Positions 26,478-35,470 of a DNA stretch of 64,000 bases are shown piece by piece (the first letter of the stretch is position 1; each line of letters opens with the position of its first letter). Made by a program: the position numbers and the translations under genes. The DNA is from Pantoea sp. CCBC3-3-1 (GTDB lineage Bacteria > Pseudomonadota > Gammaproteobacteria > Enterobacterales > Enterobacteriaceae), in assembly GCF_007981265.1 (NCBI RefSeq), contig NZ_CP034366.1:1-64000 (forward strand). The letters run 5' to 3'. The notes under the pieces are model-generated. The model had not been told where the DNA came from. It searched no databases and saw only the letters and a list, made by a program, of their open reading frames with translations.

Positions 26478-27082
26478 TGGCACTAATCTATCTCGATTCA
26501 AGCGGCTTGGCCGAATCTTCAGGAACGCTTACCGTCTACAATTTTGATTCTGTAACAGGCGAATACACAGGCAATTCTGACGAGTATTTAATGAAGGGGG
26601 TAGGAATTCCAGCTTATGCCTGTAGCATTGCCCCACCATCAACCATTGAAGGCTATGTTACTGTTTATAATAACAATACGTGGAATATCATAGCTGATCA
26701 TCGCGGTGAAACTGTATATTCAACCTCGACTGGAGAAGCTTCAATTTTTACAAACTTAGGCGATTACCCAGAAAATATAACGCCATTAGCACCGGCGACA
26801 GCTTATGACACATGGACGGGCAGTGCCTGGACTACCGATACGACAGCGCAGCATGCTGCTGAAGTGGCTAAAGCGGAAAAACAAAAAGATTCATTACAGA
26901 CGAATGCGGAAAGCTCAATAAGTTTGCTTCAGACGAAACTATTAGCTGGTCGTACTCTTACCACATCAGAATCTAATTATCTCAATGCGGTCCTAGACTA
27001 CATTGATGCGTTAGTCGCAGTTGATACTTCAGGTGCGCCAGACATAAACTGGCCAGTTTTACCTGAGCAGGGATCATCCTGA
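26477..27082 (+). CDS. Tail fibre assembly protein
   Basis: A 201-residue protein directly after the fibre gene. The C-terminal part has the fibre-assembly chaperone pattern: WTGSAWTTDTTAQHAAEVAKAEKQ followed by a helix and a terminal ALVAVDTSGAPDINWPVLPE. The N-terminal half is variable and carries a putative carbohydrate-like binding region. It is needed for trimerisation of the fibre. Ends at the terminator 27099-27120, closing the tail operon. Confidence 0.75.
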   Translation: MALIYLDSSGLAESSGTLTVYNFDSVTGEYTGNSDEYLMKGVGIPAYACSIAPPSTIEGYVTVYNNNTWNIIADHRGETVYSTSTGEASIFTNLGDYPENITPLAPATAYDTWTGSAWTTDTTAQHAAEVAKAEKQKDSLQTNAESSISLLQTKLLAGRTLTTSESNYLNAVLDYIDALVAVDTSGAPDINWPVLPEQGSS

Positions 27083-27098
27083 TTTATAAAACGGCACC

Positions 27099-27120
27099 AA
27101 GCCCGCCTAAGGCGGGCTTT
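27099..27120 (+). terminator. Strong terminator closing the tail operon
   Basis: AAGCCCGCC, loop TAA, GGCGGGCTT, then TCC. A classic GC-rich stem 17 bases after the fibre assembly stop. Confidence 0.8.
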
Positions 27121-27367
27121 CCGAAAATGACAATATTTATAAAAAACTTATTAATCAAAGTCTTAACTAGTTTTAACATAGCCCTGCCTGACCTTTCCAC
27201 TCCAGTAACCCAATAGCATATTCAGCTTAATAACCCCAACCTGGACATCCCCTGACAATCTCTTCTTCAAAGGAGCTCCTTCATCTATGGATAAATGCAT
27301 TCATTCATATGACAGATGCAACATTCCATAGAATCGCTTGCAACGACGCAACCAACAGGGGTTAAAG

Positions 27368-27694
27368 GTGCTGATCTCCAGCGAACTAATACCGATCGCC
27401 GTCGCCGTAGTCCTTTCTCTGCTGAGTGGCATTGGTGTTTACCTTCAGGGCATAAGGGAAGGCAGGATTAAAGGAACTGTTTTGGATTTTTTTACAGAGT
27501 CTTCTATCGCTGTTACTGCGGGGTTGATGGCCTATTACGTTGGGCGGCATCAACATTTTGACGAATCGATCATTTATTTTTCCGTTCTTCTTTCCAGCAA
27601 TAACGGAAACGAAGTCGTCCACATAGCCAAGCGAATTAACTCAGACGCGATTGGCAAAGTTTTACTACAGCTCTTTTCCAAGGGGGGCAAATGA
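27368..27694 (+). CDS. lydA: Holin (LydA-like)
   Basis: A 108-residue small membrane protein with two hydrophobic segments (IAVAVVLSLLSGIGVYL near residues 10-26; AVTAGLMAYYVG near 48-60). GTG 27368 with AGGGG six bases upstream is preferred to an unsupported TTG at 27338. It overlaps the following gene by four bases. P1 encodes LydA (holin, similar length) and LydB (antiholin) in the same order. It would form the pore timing lysis for the endolysin at 34805. Confidence 0.7.
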   Translation: MLISSELIPIAVAVVLSLLSGIGVYLQGIREGRIKGTVLDFFTESSIAVTAGLMAYYVGRHQHFDESIIYFSVLLSSNNGNEVVHIAKRINSDAIGKVLLQLFSKGGK

Positions 27695-28131
27695 TAGGCG
27701 GAATTCTGGTAACAGCTGCAGTTGCTTACATGATTAGTGACCGCTTCTTAATGAAGCGATCAGACATCACAAAATTGCGTGTCGGCGATCACAAGGTTGA
27801 AAACGGCCATCTGAGGATCCCCTTCTTCTTCAACGTTAAATTTAACCGCCTCAAGGGTGCGACTGTTGAATACACCCTTCGCGATAAGCGGTTTCCAACC
27901 ACGGTTATCGCCGGTGGTCGCAGGACTTTAGAGCACTCCCGCACCGGGGAGAACTGTGAATATCTCGATATTCCCGCCACCAAAGTTACCCCAGATGGCA
28001 TCTGGATTGTTCGCGTGAAGGTGGTTCACGGTGATTCGTTCCTTAACCCTCTGTATCGCATTTTCCCTCTGCAGTTGGTTGTGGAGAAAGAATTCGACGT
28101 GCAAATGAAGCGAGACACCCAAAATGCCTAA
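27691..28131 (+). CDS. lydB: Antiholin/lysis-timing protein (LydB-like)
   Basis: A 146-residue protein with a short N-terminal membrane segment (MIGGILVTAAVAYMISDRFL) and a beta-rich body (LRIPFFFNVKFNRLKGATVEYTL). It overlaps the holin gene and matches P1 LydB in order and approximate length. P1 LydB slows or blocks premature lysis by LydA. It overlaps the next gene by eight bases, so lysis control is linked to the defence block. Confidence 0.6.
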   Translation: MIGGILVTAAVAYMISDRFLMKRSDITKLRVGDHKVENGHLRIPFFFNVKFNRLKGATVEYTLRDKRFPTTVIAGGRRTLEHSRTGENCEYLDIPATKVTPDGIWIVRVKVVHGDSFLNPLYRIFPLQLVVEKEFDVQMKRDTQNA

Positions 28132-28759
28132 CCCACACAGTCTGCAGTCCAGCAATGGTCAGAAATATGCCCAGCTGGATTTCGCACAAGTTAATGCTAA
28201 AGGGTTAAAACCCCTGATCGACGCATTCACCAAACAGGGTCTGATTGTTGAAGATGTGGCCGCCAGCAACAGAACCACTCAAAAAGACGGTGTAGGAGTG
28301 AAGATCGCCGTTCTACGCTTTCAAGATCAGCAGCAGGTGACGGTTCAGATTAATAGCTCCGGTGACCTTGTTGGTTTCAAATTGAACGGCAAGACCATTC
28401 CCATTCAACAGGCTGACACAATCGCCAAAGTGGCCGGTTCGCTGTCTACAGCCGTTAAGCAAAACTCCCGCAAATTTACTGATGGCCTGGCCAAAAAGGC
28501 GAAGAGGGTTATTGATACCTCTGATACCAAAACCGCAGTTAAATCGAACATCCAGCGCCTTAAAGAGGCCCGAGATCGCCGCGATACTCTGGCGGCCAGC
28601 GTGCAGGAGTTGGGCGCTATGAACGATAAAAGCAAGATGCAACTGACTTCTATTGAACAGAACATCAACGCGGCACAGACCCGCCTTGTAATTGCGCAGG
28701 CCACTACTAAACAGCTGAACGAACAAATCAAAGCACTGGAGGAACAAGATGCTGCGTGA
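28124..28759 (+). CDS. Unknown protein of the P1 hdf/dar region
   Basis: A 211-residue protein. The N-terminal 90 residues form a small beta-rich domain (VKIAVLRFQDQQQVTVQINSSG) and the C-terminal 100 a coiled coil (AARDRR-like, then MNDKSKMQLTSIEQNINAAQTRL). In P1 this position holds hdf, next to the darA/ddr antirestriction genes. It is translated with overlap into the large following gene, so the two products probably act together inside the capsid. Function unknown. Confidence 0.5.
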   Translation: MPNPHSLQSSNGQKYAQLDFAQVNAKGLKPLIDAFTKQGLIVEDVAASNRTTQKDGVGVKIAVLRFQDQQQVTVQINSSGDLVGFKLNGKTIPIQQADTIAKVAGSLSTAVKQNSRKFTDGLAKKAKRVIDTSDTKTAVKSNIQRLKEARDRRDTLAASVQELGAMNDKSKMQLTSIEQNINAAQTRLVIAQATTKQLNEQIKALEEQDAA

Positions 28760-31700
28760 TATCCGGTTACAAACGGCCCTGGTACTGCAGAACCGCCAAG
28801 ACCTGCCCCTTATCAATATTAGCGACAAGATAATGGAAGAGCTGCGCCGCGGTAAAGATGCTGACTTCCTTCTTGAACCGGTAAACATGGCCGACGTGGA
28901 ATCGACCTATTTTTATGACGCCCCGCTGCTGCCGGAAATCAATGCGGCAATGTTCGAAGCGGTGACCAGTACTCGCGGGCGACTGGCTGGTACAATGCGC
29001 GCATTCATCCGTGCGCTAAACACCAGCCTTAATGGCACTGGCATCACGGCGGGCAACGACACTACAGGCTCAGCAGACGATAGCAGTCAGTCGATTGGTG
29101 GTGCGAATATCGGCCGCGTCCGCAAGGTGCAGGGGCTGGCGGTTATGCCGGCGATCATCCCTCTATCTGATGGCCAGACTGTTACCCTGGTGTTCCACAG
29201 CCCTACGGGCAATGCGGGCACCATTACCTCTGCAGATACGCTGGTGGCCTTTCAATTCATCCTGAACAAGAAAGACGTTACTCATGTCGTATCACCAGCC
29301 AACGGCCGTGATATTTCACTAAAACAGGTTACAACTGCACTTTCAAACCTGATTGAGCGAAACACCGTGAAATTCCAGCACGCTCAGGCAAAGCAAAAAG
29401 CAGTTAAAGCCGAGATCGCAAATATGCAGGCTGAGGGTGACAAGCTGGAAGAACAGCAGGCCGATCAGGTTTCGCAGGGTGACGATCTGAAGAGCACGAT
29501 TAAATTCAATGCTGCCCGCTTATCTGACTTGAGTTATCAGGCAGACCAGCAGGAAGCATTAAATGAAGAGCTGCAGGCGCAGCTAACGGCGGCTCAGAAG
29601 AAAAAAGACGACGCGGCAGCGACGCAAGTATCCGACCGCAATGCGCGCGCCGGCGCCCTGGAAATCATTACTACGAAAAGCGGCTACAAAGACACTTTTG
29701 TGGCCAACTGGGCATACAATTCCAACATCTCGACGGCTGACCTCGTGGCGCTGGCCAGCAAATTGGATGATGTCAGCGTTTCCGATCTGAAAGACCTGAT
29801 TATGTACAAAGGGCAGCTTTCTGACCTGGACAACATCCCGGCACTTAAGGCCCGTAATACTATTCCTGCGCCGAGCGATGACCCAGACCCACGCACGCTT
29901 TACTGGTATGGCTTACGCGCACGGCCGGCGGGTCCAGGTGCACTGCCACAGGAACCGAAGCCAGTTGTTACGGCAACTGTTGGGGAAGCCGCCGCTATCC
30001 CGCTTGTTAAGGCGAAGAATTTCGATCCATCTATGTATCGTAATGGCGCTGTAGCATATGCCGCTCCGCTAGATGCGGGTGACGTTGCACAATACGAACT
30101 GGTGGACTTCCAGAAAGCCCAAACAGCCTCCAGCATTACCGAATTGCTCAATGACCTTGTGCCGTTGATTAAGGCTTATGCTGGCAATGAAAACGCCTTC
30201 TATCTGGACTATCTTGCGGATGAAGCCCCTAAGGCTGCTGATTTACCGCAAAGCATGAAAGATGCTGGTGGATTTCAGGGCGTTCGACAAAATTACGGTA
30301 GCAAAGCCTCCTTGCAGTTCATTGACCTATTCAAGCAGGTGAAGAAAGATAATCCAACGCAACCACCAGCGGATACTCCACCAACTGACACGGTAACGCC
30401 TTCTGTTTCTGATAACGGCGACACAGTGCCACTGAGCAGCATTCAGACCGCCGCCATAATGCCGACCATTGCCAAAAGTGCAACGGCTGGCGATAACCCT
30501 ATCTGGTACACCCAATCAACGCTGAGTGACATCGTCGCATCGGCCAAGTTCAAGATTGATGGTCAGTTTGCCTCCAGTAATCCGGAGTTTGCAGAGTCGC
30601 GTTATCAGATGGTTAAGGCGGCTTTAGCTGCAGGTTTCGGTATGCAGCGTTTCAAAATCTCCGGCCTCCAGTACATTTACGTACTCCGCAAAGACGACGA
30701 CATTTTGACGACACAGGGCGCAGCTAAGTTCACACCAGCAGCTGTGCCGACCGTCACGCCTCCGGCAGATCCTGTGCCACCAGCTGGCGACGCAACAGAT
30801 GGCAGTAACGGCTATGTAAGCGTGAAGCCGTCCCCGGATGTCGCTGCGAAGATTGCAAAACAAGTAAGCACCCTGGGGATCATGGGCGGGATTGATCCAA
30901 GCAAGCTGCATGTGACGCTGATGTACTCCAAAAACAGCGCTGTTAACGCACAGCCTGAACCGGACCGGGTCTATCAGGCAAAAATCAGCGGCCGGTATGA
31001 AATTATCGGAGAATCACCTAAGCAAGCGCTGGTTGCGCTTCTGGACAGCCCTGACCTTCAGAAGCGATTTGATGAACTCAGCGCCGCGGGCGGCCAACAC
31101 TCTTTCCCTGACTATAAAGCTCACATCTCACTGAAATATGGAGCTGAACAGGGTGACCTTGAGCTGATCCAGGGCAAGGGCTTAGACATTTCATCAATCC
31201 CGTTATCCGGTGAGACCTTCGAAGACATTAAGCCAACGCTTCCGAGCGCTGATCCAGTACCGGACGCTGCACCGCCTGCTGATGATAACACTACGCCTCC
31301 AACGGCAAGCAAGCTGATTGCCAAAGCCTACGAGGTGAGGAAAGACGGCGCAGAAATCAGCCGCGGCGACATCATGATGTGCATCGAGGGGCCAAAGACA
31401 TTTATCAACTTTGCAGAAAAGACTCTGGACAAAGACTACAGCAATGGCGGCGTAGAGGAAGAGGGGGGAAGAGAAGGGGATATAGCTGTTTACTACGGTA
31501 TGGCACGCGGCGAGAAGGCCACTTTCATGCAGGACTGGAAAGAGCTGAAAGCAGAATGGGCAAAGCAATCTATTACGCCATCAATCACTAGCGGAGAAAC
31601 ACCTTTGAACAAGCCTGCCGACGAACCGGAAGCCAAGCCTGAGGCGGACACTGCAGCACAGAAAGCTATCGACTATCTGAAACAGATTGCCAAGTTGCAG

Positions 31701-31865
31701 ACCGCAGACATGGTAGAGATCCGCAACGCGCGAGGCAGTGTACGCGAGGCAATCACAACCCTGAATGATGCCGGTGCTTATGATGAAAATGAAGATTTGG
31801 TTAATGCTGCTGCACAGCACCTTTCCGATATTCTGGCGGCCGTCGCGCGCGGGGGGGCAGCATGA
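28749..31865 (+). CDS. Large defence protein with embedded 2H phosphoesterase domain
   Basis: A 1038-residue protein at the place of the P1 dar/ddr genes, whose products are packaged in the head and injected. The first 300 residues resemble a repeat of the preceding gene's small domain plus coiled coil. Around residues 675-840 is a 2H phosphoesterase fold with two H-x-T/S motifs: HVTLMY (His about 721) and HISLKY (His about 792), with GIDPSKL before the first. The family includes RNA ligase-like enzymes and the anti-CBASS protein Acb1, which cut 2'-5' or cyclic nucleotide bonds. Pro/Ala-rich linkers separate further domains. Whether it is injected or active is inferred. Confidence 0.55.
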   Translation: MLRDIRLQTALVLQNRQDLPLINISDKIMEELRRGKDADFLLEPVNMADVESTYFYDAPLLPEINAAMFEAVTSTRGRLAGTMRAFIRALNTSLNGTGITAGNDTTGSADDSSQSIGGANIGRVRKVQGLAVMPAIIPLSDGQTVTLVFHSPTGNAGTITSADTLVAFQFILNKKDVTHVVSPANGRDISLKQVTTALSNLIERNTVKFQHAQAKQKAVKAEIANMQAEGDKLEEQQADQVSQGDDLKSTIKFNAARLSDLSYQADQQEALNEELQAQLTAAQKKKDDAAATQVSDRNARAGALEIITTKSGYKDTFVANWAYNSNISTADLVALASKLDDVSVSDLKDLIMYKGQLSDLDNIPALKARNTIPAPSDDPDPRTLYWYGLRARPAGPGALPQEPKPVVTATVGEAAAIPLVKAKNFDPSMYRNGAVAYAAPLDAGDVAQYELVDFQKAQTASSITELLNDLVPLIKAYAGNENAFYLDYLADEAPKAADLPQSMKDAGGFQGVRQNYGSKASLQFIDLFKQVKKDNPTQPPADTPPTDTVTPSVSDNGDTVPLSSIQTAAIMPTIAKSATAGDNPIWYTQSTLSDIVASAKFKIDGQFASSNPEFAESRYQMVKAALAAGFGMQRFKISGLQYIYVLRKDDDILTTQGAAKFTPAAVPTVTPPADPVPPAGDATDGSNGYVSVKPSPDVAAKIAKQVSTLGIMGGIDPSKLHVTLMYSKNSAVNAQPEPDRVYQAKISGRYEIIGESPKQALVALLDSPDLQKRFDELSAAGGQHSFPDYKAHISLKYGAEQGDLELIQGKGLDISSIPLSGETFEDIKPTLPSADPVPDAAPPADDNTTPPTASKLIAKAYEVRKDGAEISRGDIMMCIEGPKTFINFAEKTLDKDYSNGGVEEEGGREGDIAVYYGMARGEKATFMQDWKELKAEWAKQSITPSITSGETPLNKPADEPEAKPEADTAAQKAIDYLKQIAKLQTADMVEIRNARGSVREAITTLNDAGAYDENEDLVNAAAQHLSDILAAVARGGAA

Positions 31866-32254
31866 CCCTTTCCGCCTTACAACGTCTCGATCTGAACGAT
31901 GAGCTGGACGGCTTGCTGGAACTGGCCAAAACCGCCAAAGGGCTCGACCTCCTGGATATCAGCGATCAGGTAGATAGCGTGCTGGTGAAGCTGGGTTATA
32001 GCGATGCTGGTAAAGCTGCCGACACGCCGCCGCCAGCTGACCCTGAGAAGCCCGCAGAAGTGCCGGACGAAGACCAGCCAGCACCTGAGATTGTCACCAA
32101 ATTCCTTGCCGGAGACTTCAGCAAGCAATCTGATGGCGATTTTATCTCAACATTGAACGAGCTGGACGCGTTCGTGGACGTTTTCCTGACGTTAGACGAC
32201 GTAAAGGCTGGCGCTGTCACCTGGATGAATCAGAGAGCCACACAGGCCGCCTGA
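31862..32254 (+). CDS. Unknown acidic protein
   Basis: A 130-residue protein beginning four bases before the end of the 1038-residue gene. It is acidic, with a Pro-rich middle (KAADTPPPADPEKPAEVPDEDQPAPEIV) resembling the linkers of the preceding protein and two predicted helical ends. It may be a detached domain of the same family or its partner in the capsid. No catalytic motif. A hairpin lies after the stop (32262-32291). Confidence 0.5.
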   Translation: MTLSALQRLDLNDELDGLLELAKTAKGLDLLDISDQVDSVLVKLGYSDAGKAADTPPPADPEKPAEVPDEDQPAPEIVTKFLAGDFSKQSDGDFISTLNELDAFVDVFLTLDDVKAGAVTWMNQRATQAA

Positions 32255-32305
32255 TAGCGATTACGGCCCGCATCAGATGGTGCGGGCGTACGTTGAGATG
32301 AAAAA

Positions 32306-33913
32306 ATGCTTAAAACGACCCTCAAAACCCCGAAAACCGACAAGATTACTCTAAGCATTATCGGCGTTTGCAAATCGCCAAAGGAGATCGCAGAGGCGAT
32401 CGATGCATTCTGGGGTGAAGGTGCGCCGGGTGCTGATGAAAACTTCATCCTGAAAAAATTCGCCACGCTGCTGCAGCAGGAATCCCCTGGCGAACAGGAC
32501 ATTAACGCGTTCACCAAGATGACGACGGCACTGATGGGCAAAACGTTGAAGTCAGCCAAGGAAACAATGTTTGCTGGCCATGCGGTCATGTTCATCCAGT
32601 TCGCGCGTCCCGCTGCTGACGCACTGGGGATCAGCTCCCTATACCTGTCAGATCCCAAAGTGTGGAAATTCTGCTTTGTCTCCGGGGATGTGTTCCGGCT
32701 CCGGGGTGCGCTAAAAAGCTGGAATGAGTCTACTACGGCGGAACAAAAAGATGCTGCAGCCCTGACTCTGCGTAGCATCATCAGCCCGTTACAGGAAAGT
32801 GACGGAAGGCTCAAGGGCGGCGCATTCCAGATCCTCTATCATCGGTTTCTTGATCTGCTGGGTGGCCAGATTGGCAATATTTTCGCGATGCTGAACCTCA
32901 GCACTGAAAAACCTTTCCCGACAACCATCCAGCAGGACGAAGCCGATAAATTTTTTCGTGACGTAAAAGCTGCAGGCGCATCCGTACTGACAAGCCTCAG
33001 TCAGCCAGCTGACGCAATGATTTCCGCGGCGAAAGACTTGGCGGACAGCATGCTCGATCAGCAAAACAAGGATTCGCTGGAGTGGCTGAATATTCGCACC
33101 TTCTTCGGGGCAGAAGCCGACAAAGTGAAGCAGGCACTCATTAACGGCCGGTTAGGGTTTGGCAACCCGGCGCGGAAGGACGGATGTCAGAACTTTATCA
33201 ACTCAGGGCCGAGTGGTGGCGCCAGCTGGCTAAAAGACTTCATGCAACACCCAATTTCCAAAGTAGAACCCGTCATAGAAGAGCTTCGCGGTAAAATGCT
33301 GAACGCATCAGCAATCGACGATTCTCAGGCGGATCAGTGGGTAGCCGGTATCAAAGTCAGCAAACCACTGGTGACCGAGTACGATTTGCGAGCCGGCAAA
33401 GATGGCCAGTTCACCCGCGATCTGAAAGATGTTTTCCGCCTGGCTGGTGGTCGGATCCGCACACTGACAACAATTGATCTCAACCGTGGCCGTTCCTTCG
33501 CCTCAATGAGCACAAAATCTATCAGCCTCAACCCACGCGGTGGTAAAGCTGTGCTTTGGCATGAGGTCGGCCATCACTTCGAGTATTCCAACCCCGACTA
33601 TTTGAAGCTGGCGTTGGCGTTCCTCACTGAGCGAGCCGGTGGAAATCGTCAGGCGATTGCGCCACTTAACCGTTTTTACACTAACAACTATGCAGATTCA
33701 GAAGTGGCGATCGTTGATAACTTCTCATCTCCATATGTGGGCAAAATCTATGGCCCCAACAGCTCCAAGGATGTGCATAGCTCAGTAGCCACAGAAGTGT
33801 TTTCGTCAGGTTTTGAGTATCTGGCCATTAATAGTCGCGGTGCGACATCGTTGCTAAATGGGGATGAGCTGATTGAGTTTGTCACTGGGATTTTGAAGGG
33901 AGTGCATGAATAG
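32306..33913 (+). CDS. Putative zinc metallopeptidase-like protein (HEVGHH motif)
   Basis: A 535-residue protein. The first 300 residues are helical and resemble virion-packaged proteins of P1-type defence regions. Near residues 415-430 it carries LWHEVGHHFEYSN, a zincin motif (HExxH), with His 419, Glu 420 and His 423 as expected catalytic and metal residues; a downstream Glu ligand would lie in the SSVATEVFSSGFEYL segment near residue 495. It may cut a host defence protein or a virion component. It overlaps the next gene by one base. Confidence 0.55.
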   Translation: MLKTTLKTPKTDKITLSIIGVCKSPKEIAEAIDAFWGEGAPGADENFILKKFATLLQQESPGEQDINAFTKMTTALMGKTLKSAKETMFAGHAVMFIQFARPAADALGISSLYLSDPKVWKFCFVSGDVFRLRGALKSWNESTTAEQKDAAALTLRSIISPLQESDGRLKGGAFQILYHRFLDLLGGQIGNIFAMLNLSTEKPFPTTIQQDEADKFFRDVKAAGASVLTSLSQPADAMISAAKDLADSMLDQQNKDSLEWLNIRTFFGAEADKVKQALINGRLGFGNPARKDGCQNFINSGPSGGASWLKDFMQHPISKVEPVIEELRGKMLNASAIDDSQADQWVAGIKVSKPLVTEYDLRAGKDGQFTRDLKDVFRLAGGRIRTLTTIDLNRGRSFASMSTKSISLNPRGGKAVLWHEVGHHFEYSNPDYLKLALAFLTERAGGNRQAIAPLNRFYTNNYADSEVAIVDNFSSPYVGKIYGPNSSKDVHSSVATEVFSSGFEYLAINSRGATSLLNGDELIEFVTGILKGVHE

Positions 33914-34242
33914 TGATTACCGTTCAACTAAAAACCACTGAAAAATCCGGTAGCGTGATGTTCAGCGGCAACGAAGTCCTGGAACCATGCGAAATCATAG
34001 TGACGGGTGATTATTCCCTCAAAGATATACAGGCCATGTTTTGGCTGATGACGTTGACAGCAGAGGGAACAGGGCAGGGGATTTACCCACTCATTGATAA
34101 TGTTTGCCCGCCATCTGAGTTTATCAGTGTGATGACTCTGTCTGCAGTGGAGGTAGTCGGAATTCCCGATGACTGGCAGAGCGATCTTGATGCTTTGCTG
34201 GATGAGGAGGCGGAGCGCTCTGAGGATGGGCAGCAGTGCTGA
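33913..34242 (+). CDS. Unknown small protein paired with the metallopeptidase-like gene
   Basis: A 109-residue acidic protein beginning at a GTG overlapping the previous stop. It has a compact alpha/beta profile (EIIVTGDYSLKDIQAMFWLMTLTAEG) and a charged acidic tail (LDEEAERSEDGQQC). Coupled translation suggests a partner or inhibitor of the zincin-like protein. No family recognised. Followed by a strong hairpin. Confidence 0.5.
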   Translation: MITVQLKTTEKSGSVMFSGNEVLEPCEIIVTGDYSLKDIQAMFWLMTLTAEGTGQGIYPLIDNVCPPSEFISVMTLSAVEVVGIPDDWQSDLDALLDEEAERSEDGQQC

Positions 34243-34244
34243 TG

Positions 34245-34268
34245 ACAGGCGGCATTAGCCGCCTGTTT
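34245..34268. terminator. Bidirectional terminator
   Basis: ACAGGCGGC, loop ATTA, GCCGCCTGT, then TTCAT. It sits between the convergent genes ending at 34242 (plus) and 34273 (minus). Confidence 0.75.
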
Positions 34269-34272
34269 CATA

Positions 34273-34599
34273 TCAACCAGCGTCGATAAGATTCAGCGCG
34301 ATCTGCGCACAGTCAGATTTGGGGTTTTCGTCTGCGAACTGAAAACCTCCATCAATCAGTTGGTCAAACGAAGCCTGAGACCAATTTAAATAGTGGTAAT
34401 GACTGTAAATTGCTTTAGCCAATGCTGGCCCGTTAATTCCTTCACGCCCCGCTTTGCATGCCGTCATCATAATTGCCGCGTTCACGCTATTCGATGAGTG
34501 CCCCTCAAGCTGAGGTCCGTTTACGAGCTGGCTGGCTGTCTGTGCGTTTGCTGCAAACGAAATTGCGATGGCCACAATAGCCAATAAAGTTTTTTTCAC
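34273..34599 (-). CDS. Small secreted protein with signal peptide
   Basis: A 108-residue protein starting at GTG 34599. The N-terminus is a clear signal peptide (VKKTLLAIVAIAISFAANA, cleavage after AxA near residue 19). The mature part has three cysteines and a Rap1/Tai-like helical pattern (SSNSVNAAIMMTACKAGREGINGPALAKAIYSHYHY). Small secreted helical proteins of this size can be immunity proteins or periplasmic inhibitors. Longer upstream starts lack a signal-compatible N-terminus. It lies alone on the minus strand between the defence block and the endolysin, typical of a moron. Confidence 0.6.
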   Translation of the reverse strand: MKKTLLAIVAIAISFAANAQTASQLVNGPQLEGHSSNSVNAAIMMTACKAGREGINGPALAKAIYSHYHYLNWSQASFDQLIDGGFQFADENPKSDCAQIALNLIDAG

Positions 34600-34715
34600 T
34601 CTTAATGCCCTGTTTTGAATCGTAGTTTTTGTGGGGATGACATTAAGCAGTCTGCGCTGGTACTGCAATGCATTTTTGAAGGAAGAGAGAGCAGTTCGGA
34701 TAAAATCCAAAAGAT

Positions 34716-34741
34716 AAAGGACCCCGCAAAGAGTCCTTTTT
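34716..34741 (+). terminator. Hairpin before the endolysin gene
   Basis: AAAGGAC, an 11-base loop (cccgcaaagaG), GTCCTTTTT. It lies between the minus-strand secreted gene and the plus-strand endolysin and isolates the latter from upstream read-through. Confidence 0.6.
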
Positions 34742-34804
34742 GAAACCTAAGAATTGTTACCCACCGCTGATCCTAATGAAAGTTACATCTGAGGTGGAAT
34801 ACAT

Positions 34805-35290
34805 ATGAGTACCAATCTGACTGCATTTATGAAGATGCTGCGTTTTTCTGAAGGAACCCTGAATCACCCATTGACTACGAACGGTGGCTATGACGTCATT
34901 GTGACGGGTATGGATGGTAAGCCGGAAGTTTTCAACGACTATAGCGATCATCCATTTGCTGGGGGCCGCTTGGGCAAAGTTTTCAATAAGGCTGGGCAGC
35001 GTTCAACTGCTTCCGGTGCTTACCAGCAGCTTTACCGTTATTGGCCAGCGTACAAGAAGCAATTGGCGCTGGTAGATTTTAGTCCGGAGAGCCAGGATAA
35101 ACTTTGTATGCAGCTGCTACGTGAGCAAAAAGCGTTGGCAGATATCGACGTCGGTAAGATCACTAGCGCAATTGAGAACTGTAGCAACATTTGGGCCAGT
35201 TTACCCGGGGCAGGATATGGCCAGCGCGAACATTCAGTAGATCGGCTACTAAAGGCTTATCAGGACTTTGGGGGTAAGCTGACAGGGTAA
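34805..35290 (+). CDS. Endolysin, lambda R-type lytic transglycosylase
   Basis: A 161-residue protein closely similar to lambda R endolysin: LRFSEGTLNHP with the catalytic Glu (Glu 16), GYDVIVTG, FNDYSDHPF, STASGAYQQLYRYWPAYKKQL, DFSPESQDKLCMQLL and NIWASLPGAGYGQREHS. It cuts glycan strands to form anhydro-muramic ends. There is no signal or SAR segment, so release depends on the holin (LydA-like). P1 itself has a T4-type SAR lysozyme, so the enzyme differs by replacement. Start at 34805 with a good GAGGTGG upstream. Confidence 0.9.
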   Translation: MSTNLTAFMKMLRFSEGTLNHPLTTNGGYDVIVTGMDGKPEVFNDYSDHPFAGGRLGKVFNKAGQRSTASGAYQQLYRYWPAYKKQLALVDFSPESQDKLCMQLLREQKALADIDVGKITSAIENCSNIWASLPGAGYGQREHSVDRLLKAYQDFGGKLTG

Positions 35291-35351
35291 TCAACTATAT
35301 GCCGCTGAAATATGCGGCCTTCCAAAACTCCCACGTTGTTCCAGCTGTAAG

Positions 35352-35422
35352 TTATCCACATATCCCCTGAATAGATCCTAATAATAGATCCTAAGGAGAT
35401 CACAAACAGATCCTAACAGATC
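35352..35422. other. Plasmid origin, DnaA box and GATC-rich segment
   Basis: A perfect DnaA box TTATCCACA at 35352-35360 is followed by five GATC sites (starts 35374, 35387, 35398, 35409, 35419) in AGATCCTAA-like repeats. P1 oriR has the same order: a DnaA box, then five GATC sites in short AGATCC repeats, then iterons. This is the likely unwinding element and the target of Dam-type methylation (dmt, 2651). Confidence 0.85.
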
Positions 35423-35470
35423 ACCATGCCTTTAATATGCTGATTTTTAACCTAAAATTGCCACTCAGCG

